64,000 bases of DNA from NCBI GenBank assembly GCA_009741485.1, contig CM019215.1:83829536-83893535 (forward strand). The letters are read 5' to 3'. The position numbers and the translations under genes are program-made. A model generated the notes under the pieces. That model ran no database searches, was not told where the DNA came from, and saw only the letters and a program-made list of their open reading frames with translations. The first letter of the stretch is position 1. Each line of letters starts with the position of its first letter. The stretch comes from Malurus cyaneus samueli. Taxonomy: Eukaryota > Chordata > Aves > Passeriformes > Maluridae. Positions 12,801-24,800 of the stretch are shown in pieces.

Positions 12801-15800
12801 GAAAATAAATGTAAATAAATGAGGCTTAGTTTAAAATTTGCCTGGGGGGCTGGGCAGATAGCCAAAAGGAGTTAAGCAATGGGATTCTTAATGTGAGTAT
12901 CAGGGATAGAAGATGAGGAGGTTAAGACTGTTTTCTTTGTGGCCAGTGGTTATTTGCTTAGACTTTAATAGTGGCTTAGTAGGTTTCATGATCCTTTGAG
13001 CTAAAATGGATAGGGACACCCATCCAGTTATCATCAAACTGGCTGAGAAAGCCCTAATTTCTTAACAGGTTGTTGTGAACTTACTAAGTCTCACTTATCC
13101 AAGTTTGTATTAAACCAAATTTGGCCAAGATCTTTGGTGATTCTTTGAGTAACCTGCATCACTCATCTGTGACACAAATCTTTCTGAGATACTATGTAAC
13201 ATTATTGCAAATAAGCTACCTGTTCTTACCCTTTAGAAACTGAAGCTGTAAATGAAAACACTGACATAGTCTTAGTGTGATTTTTCTGCTGCCCTTTGGC
13301 TTGCAAAATATAGTATACAGCCTATTAAAGTTCTCAATGTGAGGCCAGCTCTCCAAACAGGAGTATGCTGGTATGGTCACTGTGATTTTTGTTTTGTTTT
13401 GTTTTGTTGGGTGGGTTGCTTGTTTTTTTTTTGTTTGTTTTTGGTTTTTTTGTTTTAGATCTTATTGCTTTTAGTTCTTACAATTTTTGCAGCACTTAGT
13501 ATGATGCACAGCTCTCCAGATAGTATAAAAAACTGCAGGGTTTTTCTGTGCCAGAGTAACAGCAGCTGTACTTAGTGTGAAAGAGAGAAATGGATGCTTA
13601 GACCATGTTGCTCTTTCTTCTGTGCCACACTGAGATTCTATTCACCTTGCAATGAATGATCCATCTTTGTTGGATCAGACAGGCCGGCAAGGCTTGTGTC
13701 AAAAGGGCCTTTTCAATTTGTTATCCTAGCAGCTGGTTCTCTTCCATTGCTTTTGCTTACTGTACATCTGGAAGAAGAATTCTTGCAGCTGGGAGCCATT
13801 TCATGTCTAAACCACATCCCCTGTCCATAGCAGAAATACCCTTTTGACAGCAGATGTCAAGCAAACCTTAATGGGTTATTAATTAAAAAAAAAAAAAAAA
13901 AGAAGTGAGAGAATAAAAACTGATCAGTACAAAATCGGATACAATATTTTCCTCTTTTACTACTTGTATTTGTAACTTTGCTGTAATCTAGAAATTTGGT
14001 TAGAATCCGGCATGTTCAGAAGTTATGGAGGCATTCTTATTGTATATAATACTTTAATAATATTAAACTACTATAAAGAGAGTAACTATTGTGATTTAAA
14101 AGCAATACAGGTAACTTACAATCAAAATTTTGAAGATTAGTATGACTGAAGATAGAGTGAAACTCTTCAATTGCCAGAATTTTACCTTTGTGTCTGCTTC
14201 AGTCTTTTTAGTCCTTATTCAGGCAGTTAAGTAAAAGTGAGTTTTTTCAAAGGTGTTGATGATGTTAATGTCCACAGGTCACAGCTAGTAAAATGAAATA
14301 ATTTTTATTTATCATGTGCTGAACTTGAATGCTTGATTCTTGTTTCAGAATTTTTTGGCTTGAAGGACTGACAGTAAGGAATGACCTTAGGCTGTGAAAT
14401 ACTTAGAACACCACTAGAATAGGCCCAGTTACCCTTTTTGTAGTAAACTGAAAAATAGTTTCATTATAAATGTATTTGCAATAATGAAGACTAGCTTTAA
14501 GGCTTAAAAAAGCATTCATTTTTAAATGTCTCCCAAAAAAATTTTTTCTAAAGTGCATCCATTTTAATCTTCTGCATTCATCTCTTTTCTATAAAAACAA
14601 GCCGTTTTCTTCTTGATCACTTAGAAATCCTATAGATCCCTGTAAAATGTAAGGTTAGGAAGAAAAAGTGCATAGGAAGAAGAATAAAATGCAGTCATTC
14701 ATCTATTGAGCAGGTTAATTTTTCAGTAATTTCTCCTGCTCGCCTAATTTCTTGCCTAGACAAATTGAAATTCTCAATGCGGTGTCCTTGAAAGGAATCT
14801 TTTCCTGGTTGTGTCGGTGCAGGCTCCAGGCACTGTGTGTTTGGTCAACAAGCAACAGTGGGTGGTCAGGCTGTAGCACAGGACAAGGGCCCGCTGTGCA
14901 CAGGAAAAAATGTTCAAAGGTGTTTAAGGCTGGTGAGGAAGTCTGCCGCCCTTCAGAGAGTCAGGAGGCTATAGATCAGCCTTCCCTCGCCATTGTGGCC
15001 TGTGAGAAAATGCACGGTAAGATACATAATGGATGAGAAAACACAGGAGCTGTATGAACCTGGTTGCACATCTTATAGGGTCTTTTGTTTTTAAATTTAA
15101 TCTTGCTCATATACATGATGTATGTGTTGTATGTACATGTACATGCTCTATATGAGCAAGTCTGTGTAATGATTGACTTTTGACTTAACATGGAAAATCT
15201 CTCTGAAAAATTACTTAGCTTAATTTTGGTCACTTGTTAACAATTTTCTTTGTCACTGCAAGTGGTACTGGCACTGTATTAACCCATGATCTCCAGCAGC
15301 TTTTGAAAAAATCTTTACTGGAAGTAACATAATTGATGCACCAGACTGGCAGAATTGCAGAGTGGCTGAGGCTGGATTATCGAGGGAGGCAAGAGATCCC
15401 TTGAGAAACCTCTCCCTGCCAGGCCTCAGAGCAGGGAAAAAAACAGGCAGTTGTGGAGCAGTGGATATTGTGGAACATTTTTTACACTCACTTTGGTAAT
15501 AATTTAGGAATATGAAAGTAAAGCAGCTTATAAAAGTTTAAATTATTAACTGGTTTGTATATTATGGAAAAATCTGTTTTAGGCAAATTTCATGTCAGTT
15601 GTCTTTTTAATGGAGGTTATAAGGCACTGCATGCCAAGAGATTGCAGGTAACAATCAAAAAAACAGGTTCGAGGTTTTTACATGAGCTATAGGTACTGTA
15701 GGAACAGAAGTACCCCATAGTATGATAAAGCTGTGGGTCAGCACAGATGGCTTTTGATTTCCAGAAAGTGGAAGCACAAATTAGAGAATTAATATCAAAA

Positions 15801-18800
15801 AGAATTGTGCTTTTACTGTGTTCTTTTGCTTCTTATTTTAGAGATCTTACAGCACTAGAACAGAAGAGATGTGGACAAAACTACTGAAGTATTTTTATTT
15901 CACACAGTATCTGAATATGCACCTTCAAAATACCTGTGCATGAGAAATTGAAACTAGTAAAATCCTTTAAGAAGAAAAAAAATTCAAGCAGTATTGAGAT
16001 CCTTAAAACTTGGTATTTGATCTTCTCGTGATTGTACAGTTGTAAATGTAATAAGGTGTTAATTATACTTTTGTCCTTACTGTTGGGTAGAAGAACAAAA
16101 TGTAGTACATTTATTTTTCCTGTGTTTCCTTGGTTAAATATACACTTGGCGCTGGAGTCACTGACAGATATGCTCCATGTAGATGCTGTATTTTGGAAAA
16201 AAAACACTTTTGGAGCTTCAAAGATGCAGTGTGTTTTTTCAAAGTAAAGATCTACCAGGAATATTTTTTTCATGCTGTTTATACTTCTTAAAACCTGCTA
16301 GCACAGTAAAAAGTTAATTTCTTGAAACTTTAGATTGTTACTGTACTACGTTCAAGATTTAGGAATGTAAAAGTAGTACATAAATTAAATACTGAGTGGG
16401 CAGTAAATTATTATTTGGTTAGTTTATTTAGGTTTATAAATATTATTGTCTGCAGTCCATAGTACTATTAATTCAATGTATTACATTATGCTGCTAAATT
16501 TAAGCTGCTGGCTCCAGAGAAGGAATGAGTTGGGATAGAAGAAAAATTGTTTGTAAGTTAACTCTCACTTTTTTTTTTTTTTTACAAGATTTATGCGTTA
16601 GTGTGCAGTCTTCAAGCGCTATCTTCTGGTCGGGTGAAAGCAAGATCAGCTCTGCTAATGTAATCCAGATGTTTATTAGTCCTGAGGGTATATGTGCTGT
16701 TGTAGTTCCCTGCTGCTGTGTTATACTTGCTTGTAATGCTAGACAACCAATTAAGAAATTAGTTCATGTTAAACTTTCTTTTCCTGGTATGCCAACAAAC
16801 TGATGATGTGGTTTTTCTGGTGGAACAAGAGAGTATTCTTTACATGTTTTCTGTTACTGGTGAATATATAAACCATTTGTGCTGTGTGGGGTTAGTGCAT
16901 CAGCAGCAATACAGCTACCTCGAGCAAGTGGTTTTAATTGAACTAATTCATATTAAGGTGTTTTGGTAAGCATGTCTGTTTTTCTTAATTCTGAGCTTTA
17001 ATTGGCACTGTCAGAGACCATCTGTTTATGAGACAATCCTCATATTAACAAGGTGTCTGAAAGCTGAGCATTTACATTCTATGCAGAGAGATCAGAGCAA
17101 TTTTTTTGTTGTAGTTTTTGTGAAAGTAACATTGCTACATTCTTGCTACTTTGGGTGGGGTTTTTTTAATAAAACGTGTTTTAAATAGCGATGCCTGTGA
17201 CAATTTTGACTTAGCCTTCTTGGCATGCCCTTTTTTTTCCCCAAATAAAACTCAAATATGTTGAATCTCAGTCAAATGCTTTTGAAAGCCCAGGAACTAT
17301 GTCAGACACTTAAAATTTCTCAGGGTCTTCTACAACTTTCTTTTCATTCTGTGCAGAATTTCCATAAGATACTGAATATAAGGGTTTTTTTTAATCTGAA
17401 TAAAAATCAATTTGTTTTGGTTTTACTTCATTCTGTAGGGTTCCTGGATTGTTTCCCTGGATGCTAATTACTGCAAAGCTTTATTTTTTTGCTTTCTCAT
17501 TTATTGTGAATTTTTTAATTCTTTCAAAAGGAAGTCTTTCCACAAATTCTTGTACAAACTCACCCTAGATCTTTTATGTATTGACAGTGGGTAATATACT
17601 TAAATCACTGCAGCAAATTCTGTTGCTGAAAACTCATCAGTTTTAAAGTGTCATCAAGATAAATTGTGTTTAATAAGTGGTGTAGGAGTTAATGAGCAAA
17701 TCATAACACAGCCTAAGGATAGGAAGGATGAGATCCCCAAGTCAGTTAATACAGTGTGTCAATCACAATTGTGAATGATTAGCAAATTGGATCTATTTAC
17801 TTATGTGTCTTATACTATGAACAGTAAAAAGATGAATAGAAGAATTGAGAGTAATTTTGGTAATGATAATGCTGCAGTGAAAGGCCACAGGTAATTTCTT
17901 TAAAGAATTATAGGAGGAAGAACTTCTTTCGAAATTAACTAAAACCCAATACTGTCACCTATTGGAAGTTTGTGATAAGTTTCACAATGCTTAATATTGC
18001 TCTTTAGGCCACAGCTGTTGAAGCAAAAGGATTAGGTATATCTTTCTGCCATGCTGTTCTGACACCAGAATAAATGTTCTTTGAATTCTTTTTGCTTTGT
18101 GTTACTCCTGAATCCATGTATTTCAGTGTTACAGCTGTTGGTCCTCCTGTTACCTTAAGTGAATGTAGATATTAGTGGAAAAGATCAACAATATAACTGA
18201 AATGCTGAGATTGAGACTATAAAATTCAGCATGAGTTACCAGGGGAAGCTTCATCTCTATAAGAAAAGGTGGTTTGTTTTTTTTTTACATTGAGAGCAAT
18301 CAATCACTGAAGTAACCTCTCCAGCTACACTGTGAAGTTCCCATCACTGGAGGTTTTCACGACTGAACTTGACAGGTTGCTACATAATCTCACCCTGGCT
18401 CCCTTTCCCGTGAAAGGCTGGACCTGATGGTTTTCTGAGACCTTTTCCAGCCTGGGCTGTTCTATAATTCTGTGAATTGTGATTCATATAAGTTTCATTT
18501 TTGCAGCTCAGTTGGGCAATGTTGAAATAATTTTTGATGACTACTTTCAGAAATGTGTCTATAAGGTGAAATACATAAAGCATCAGTTTAGACTTTAAAA
18601 AAGTTATTGGTAGTGTCACAGTCCATTAAAAGATTATCATAGTCCTCTTATATAGTTGTTTTTCAAAATTCACATTAGACTTCAAGTATCCACCTTCATC
18701 AGATTTGATCCTTGTTTAGATTTGTGAATAGTGACCTACATGTGGACAGGGACTCCAAGAAAAAAATAGTTGTTTGATACACTTGAAAATATTTTGTGGC

Positions 18801-21800
18801 TTTGTAATAATGTATAAGTAAGGACATTTACAAATGAACAGTGCCATTAGTTCATCTGATACCTGATGGATGGATTCTTTTTATCTGAACTCTGTGGAGG
18901 TCAAACAGCTAAGTAATAGTTGAACACTCTGCCCTTAACTGCTTCAGCTAGACATAAAAGAAACTTTGGCCGTTGAACAGTGTATTTAGGACATATACCA
19001 GAAAAAAGCGTGGGCAATGTCGCTAATGACATGAACACATATTTATCCATGGGTTTCAAGCAAATAATTGTAGGGCATTGATTATAAACACAGAAACATA
19101 CAGACCAAAGAATGCTATGAGTTTTCAGCTTTGCTACAGGAATCGATAGTAGTGGTATTGAATTGCATTGATACAGATGAACAATCTAAATAAAGCAAGA
19201 TTAAGAATGTTTTTGTAAGATTACATTTGTATCACTGAATTAAGTTACAATTCCACATGCAGCATGCGGTTTCATGTCAACTGATGTGCAAAATTATGCT
19301 AACTTTTGGTTTTTTTCCTCTCTTCAGGCAATGCATTACTCCACAGCCCCATGCTAGACCTGGACAGTGATGTGCGTCCATCGCCGATTGGCCATCTCAG
19401 TCAAACTGCTTCGCTCAAACGGGGCAGCAGCTTTCAGTCTGGCCGTGATGATGGTAAGAATCTGTTTTATTTGAAAAAAAACAAAGTCCCCAGTGACCAG
19501 TGTGTGGTGTAGTCAGAAAACCCAAACAAAACCCCACAGTCTGTTTTGGATGGCTATGAAATAGTCCTTTCTTCTCGTATATTATTGTTGCTTACTAAAG
19601 AAGTCTTCCATGTTTTCTGCAAGCAAAGAGCAGTTCATAAAATTCAAAGTACATTTGCTTCTTAGAATGTAATTAAAGTCTTTTTTTTCTACAGAACGAG
19701 ATCTTTTTTCTTGTATGTATAGCCACCTACTGCCTACCATCTTTTAATTGTTATACCTTCTGTGTGTGTTTGCTCAGATGATTCTCCTTGCATTTGCACC
19801 TTGTGTGACTTCATATATCTGGCTCTGTAATTTGCTAAACCCAGAATGAGAAACGAAGTGTGTGACTAAGCTCATGCAGTCTGTCTGTCCACAACTAGCT
19901 GAGGCTTTCTGTGTTGTAAGTGTCCTCAATACTCTTGTCCAAATAACTTCTTCTCAGGAGTCTTGTAATGATGACATCACAGGAAACAGAAAACATGTTT
20001 TTCATGGAATAGATAATTTCTCTCTGAAATAACTCAGCCCAAAGCCTTGCATGAAGTTGTTTAACAAGTATTACAAAGCAAAACACTAAATTGCTGGTTG
20101 ATCTGGAGTGCCATCCACTAGCAATATGAATGCCACACTTAATGCAGGAAGCAATGTCCAAAATCCAGTTTATTTTTGACTTGTTTGAATTCTTTTGCAT
20201 GAGCAGGGACTTAATTGCATATATGGCAGGCAATTCCATTTCAATCAGTTATTTTCCTTTTAGAGTCTGTTAAGGATTTATTATCCTGTACAAAGTGGAA
20301 AAGGTAAGTTTTCAGCAAGTTTTACATATTCTGTAGACACCAATTTAAACTGAGATACAAGGGAAAACTGCAGAATTGGAGCACTGTAGTAATCGATCCC
20401 AATTTACTAGAGTAAGAAAGAGTTGCCTCTGAGTTGAGTTCCTTGGTACACATGACCAGCTCAGGTGCACATGACCACCGATAGCTCTGCCATCCTTGCC
20501 CTACTCTGACAAAGCAAACCTAACACTTAAGATATCTGTGCAAGAGTTGCCATTCCAAATGTGCCATCACATGTTCTGTTTTCAGGTTTCTTGTGGATCT
20601 TTTTGGTTTCTGCTAAATTTAAGAAATGGCATCTCTGGACTTCTTTGGTGATTTGGTGTGTTTGAGTTTTTTCCCTCCAATATGTTTGACAGTGATTGTC
20701 CAAGAGGTTATTTAAAGAAATTAAAATGAATTCAAAACTGCAGTATTCAAGTAACATTTAGCTCTTGCTTGAGTATATGTTCATGAGAATATTTAAACAA
20801 TAGACAATAGCTCTAATTTCATTTTAAGAATGAGGTTATGATAGAATCAATGGGATAAAATGTAAATTAGAGCTTTCTCCAGCAGCAAAGTAAAAATACC
20901 CTGAATTTACATCCATAACCTTTAGAAATGATATACAGTAGCTTATTCTAAGAAGTGTCTGCTGTCTGCAGGCTTGGGACTAAGCCAGAGGGGAAAAGTA
21001 TTTTGTAGATGAAGTAAACCTTGCCAGTATGTTTCCAGTTATGAACAGGCATCCTGGGTTATAACTTTGGGTTAGTGAATGGTTTCTCAAAGGAACTGGG
21101 ATTTTTGTTGGTTTTTTTTTTATTAGAAGCTGGCATTTGTGGGAATTACAGAACTTCTGCTGCTATGGCAGCATTGGCACAGTTTCCTGACATAGTCACA
21201 TCTTATGTTAGTAAGAGGACACTTTCTGCCACTGGGTTCTCTGACAGTCATAAACCAAACTGGTGAAAGTATCTTACTTGTCACTGGGAGCTTTTTCAAT
21301 TGAGCTTTGAAGTTTTCTTTACTCCTAAACAGATACATCACTGTCAGGACAGTTGCACTTGGGTTATGTCAGAGCCTCTTTCCAAATTCTGGGCTTCCAT
21401 TATGATTTTATTTTCAAATACTAATCCAAATTACCTAAACTCTTTGGCCATGAGAAAAAATGGGTAGTGCAGATTTTCAGTTCTCTAGTAAAGAAATGGA
21501 CCAATACTTGATCCACCCCTTGACAAATGGATGCTGCTGAAGGCATGCTGTACTTCAAGGAGATTTGGGACTGTCTACAGAGTAAAATAGTGAGGCTCTG
21601 GTGAAGTTATGTAGTGTGCTATTAGGCAGCTATTTTTGTCTAACTGGTGAATTCCTGTTGTGCGGAGGCAGCATTCTCTAGCAAACTATATTTAAAAAGT
21701 GCTATTTCATGCAACATTTTTCTTCATTTCCAAGTGTTATATAGGATGAGATCATATTTTTTAATTTATCATTTGTAGAAGACCTGCATTTATACATAAG

Positions 21801-24800
21801 AAGCAGCAACAAACGTGTCATTTTTAAGTGTTTTTTTTTTGTTTGGGGGGGGCTTTGGCTATTTGTTTTTGGCTTTTCAAAAAAATATGATTTCTTCATC
21901 TGGGTGTTCCGAAGCGGATTCTAATGCTTGAAGTCCCATACCACTGACATGCTGATACCCTATTTTGTGAAACCATTGTAATGATGAAGGTTTAATGGAG
22001 AACATAGGCGGTTATAGAAGAATATTTCACAAGGTTTCCTTTATTTTCTGTATTAGTGAGTCCTTTTCTTCTGCCTTTGTTCAGCTTTATCGCCTTTCTC
22101 CCAATCAATAGGAAACAGAGGAAAGTTATCTGTTGCCAAGATTTTATTTGAAGCTTTTCTAATGTCTTGCTTGCTTTCATGTTACCTTACTTTTTAGAGT
22201 GGTTTGAAGACAGAAGACTGAATGGATTTTTAGGTGGATTGCCTTAGATACTCCTGCACAGGGAACTATTCTGTAGATACTGTCATAATGCTGGCATCTT
22301 GTAAGCATATGAAAGGAGAAAAAAGAGCTTGTATGTGTGCAAATTGTGTACACATATATGGATTGGGCTTCAAATTTCTTTATTCCTACCTGAAAGTTTT
22401 TATGTATACTGTATAGTCACTTGTGTAATACAAAGCAGCATTCTTATGAACATTCTTATTGTTACTTTTAAAAACTTTATGTTGCTTTTTCCATTGCCTC
22501 TCTCTCTTTTAGCTTGGCGATACAAAGCTCCTCAGCAAGTAGTATTTGTTGAAAAGTTGACAAAACTTGTTGTAAGTCAGCTGCCCAACTTCTGGAAGCT
22601 CTGGGTTTCTTATGTGAATGGAAGTTTATTCAGTGAGGTATGGATTCTTCTATATAAATGATTTATAAGTAACAAAGGGCTGTAATAATTATGTTTTAAG
22701 TATTATATTTCACAGGTGGAAGTGACAACATTTAATAAGATATTTTTATTTTTGCAAGAATGTACGTATACAATTTATTACAAATTACTTACAATTCTGA
22801 CAGTGGGGGTTTTGTGTATGTGTGTCTGCCAGTTGTTAGACTCTAATATCTGTGTACTTTCACCTCTTACTCACAGCTGGCCCTCCACTGGTGATCTGAA
22901 AAAATAGCACATTTCATGGGAGGTAGAGATATGTAAAAGACAGAGTCATAGAGAAAAAATTATTTCCTTTCTTTGGAAAAGAAGTACTCATTTCTTCAGT
23001 TCTAAGTATTTGGAAGTGAGATTAGGTTCAAGACCAGAGTTTCGAAATAACCAAAGCATAAAGCAGAATTCCTGTACACATTATATGGAGTCTAGTCTGG
23101 AAGGTTAGTTAGCTGCAACTGCCTGTGCTTCTATACCTTCTTAGTCAGATTATCTAATTTTTCCAAATGAGGCAAACATAATCTTGATAATCCAAGAAGA
23201 AGGGCAAAATCATAAGTAATTATTTATGACACATTCTGTTTTTATATACACACTCATAACAGGTTTTGAAAGGATACCTCTCATAATTAATTTTTGATAA
23301 ATTAATTTATGATATACAACATTCTGATACATTTAAATTCTAAAGTCATCACGTCTATCTACTGTTCTTTGCATTTTTAGTAGAAAAACACCAAAGCCTT
23401 TGAAAAAGAACATTTGGAAGCTTATGTCTTCTCATTTTCCATTTCTCTAATTAAAGAATTAATTTATCTATTTATTGCCACTGTTTATAAATCAATATAC
23501 TGTTTCCATCTGATGATACTAATAGATACGGTAGCCCTTTAGATGTTGAACAAAAGGTTCAGAGTGCTATATTATTCAGTGAAAGAGATGCCATGTGTGA
23601 TCCTCGTTTTATATGATAAAAATCAAAAGAAAGATAGGACATTTACTCATAATGTTCAGTGAAGGAAGTAAAATCAAGAATAAACTTAGTATTGTTGACT
23701 TTCACAAAAATAATTTATTTCATAAGGGAAATGACAACCTTTCTTTTTGACACCAGTGTCGTTGAAAATTAAACTTTACAAATTCACCTGTTAAAGTTAC
23801 TGTAGGATTTTTTTCTGTGTACATTGAGAAAAGAAGCAGTTTCTAGAGAAACAGAGACCTGAACTGTAAACAAGGTTAACAAATTCTGCTCATGAAAATG
23901 ACTGCAAGTGGAAAATGAAGTGATCTTCTCTCCTGCCTGAACAAAACATTGTTTCAATGTATTAAAAAAAACAAAAGAGATAGTTTTGCTAGTCTGTAAG
24001 GTGCATATGCTCTTCTTTTTTCTGGGCCAAATTCTGAACTTCTGAGAATTTAATCATTTAATCATCAAATTTACATTTGATTTCTTTTACTCCTTTGGTC
24101 CTTACAGAAGCCCCTCAAGTTCTTGGGAAGAGAGGAGGGATGGTATGCTCTCATCTTCCCACATGTCCTGTGTGCCACAGTCAGTTGAGGATGAGTGAGA
24201 GGAGGGGGTGATATAAGCTAGAAGACCTAGAACACCTAAGAATATCTTTTATCACAGTGCGTTCAGGACTGAAAGTTTGTGTTTTTCTGTCAGAAACAGT
24301 ACATATTTTAATTACCCACAAAGACAGTTCTTTACTATGTTGCTTGCTATTTATCATCATTCAGGAAGCAAGGTGATTGCTAGATTTTGTTTAAGAATCA
24401 TCCTACGAAAAATGGTAGAGAGCTATTTCAGTCAGCTTATTCAAGTCTTCAGGACATTTAAAAAATGTAGAAAGAAAATCTTCACATATGCATTTGAAGT
24501 CTTATTTTATCTTTTTCAATATGTAGGTTTTTAGCAGGGACGTGGTTCTTTTTAGTCCTGCAAGGTTAGTTATGCGCCCTAAAATATTGTCAGTTAAAGA
24601 TGTATGTGGTATTTCAGCAGTTTGAAAAGTTGAGTTCTTTGAATCACTCCAGGTAAAGTCACAAATGTGAGTAGTAACCGTTGATCTTACCACAAGATGG
24701 TTTTGGTCTGTCTGTGCAGGAAAGGTTTAAGTTTGGTTTTCAGCAAAACCACTAAAGAAAAAAAAGAAGAAAAAAAAAAAAAACATATCAAAGAAGCTGT

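Larger units (their letters stand above)
7809..19327 (+). other. EXOC2: EXOC2 intron, 11.5 kb, GC-AG type
   Basis: The donor is aaaag|gcaagg and the acceptor is ctcttcag. Identified contents are (GTTTT)n low complexity near 13387-13456, an A17 run at 13885-13901, a hairpin at 15102-15160, and two CR1-like fragments near 15350-15440 and 18290-18480. The rest is AT-rich sequence without recognisable genes. Confidence 0.88.

Noticed and set aside
13885..13901. Poly-A run as the tail of a processed pseudogene
   Set aside because: The preceding few hundred bases show no recognisable coding sequence or target-site duplication.
14752..15036. Somewhat GC-richer 94-codon open frame followed by a donor-like cacg|gtaaga
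   Set aside because: No acceptor pairing and no protein resemblance. The EXOC2 junction across this intron is complete without it.
15881..16273. 130-codon open frame on the minus strand
   Set aside because: Phe/Ile/Lys-rich translation typical of AT-rich noncoding DNA; no family resemblance.
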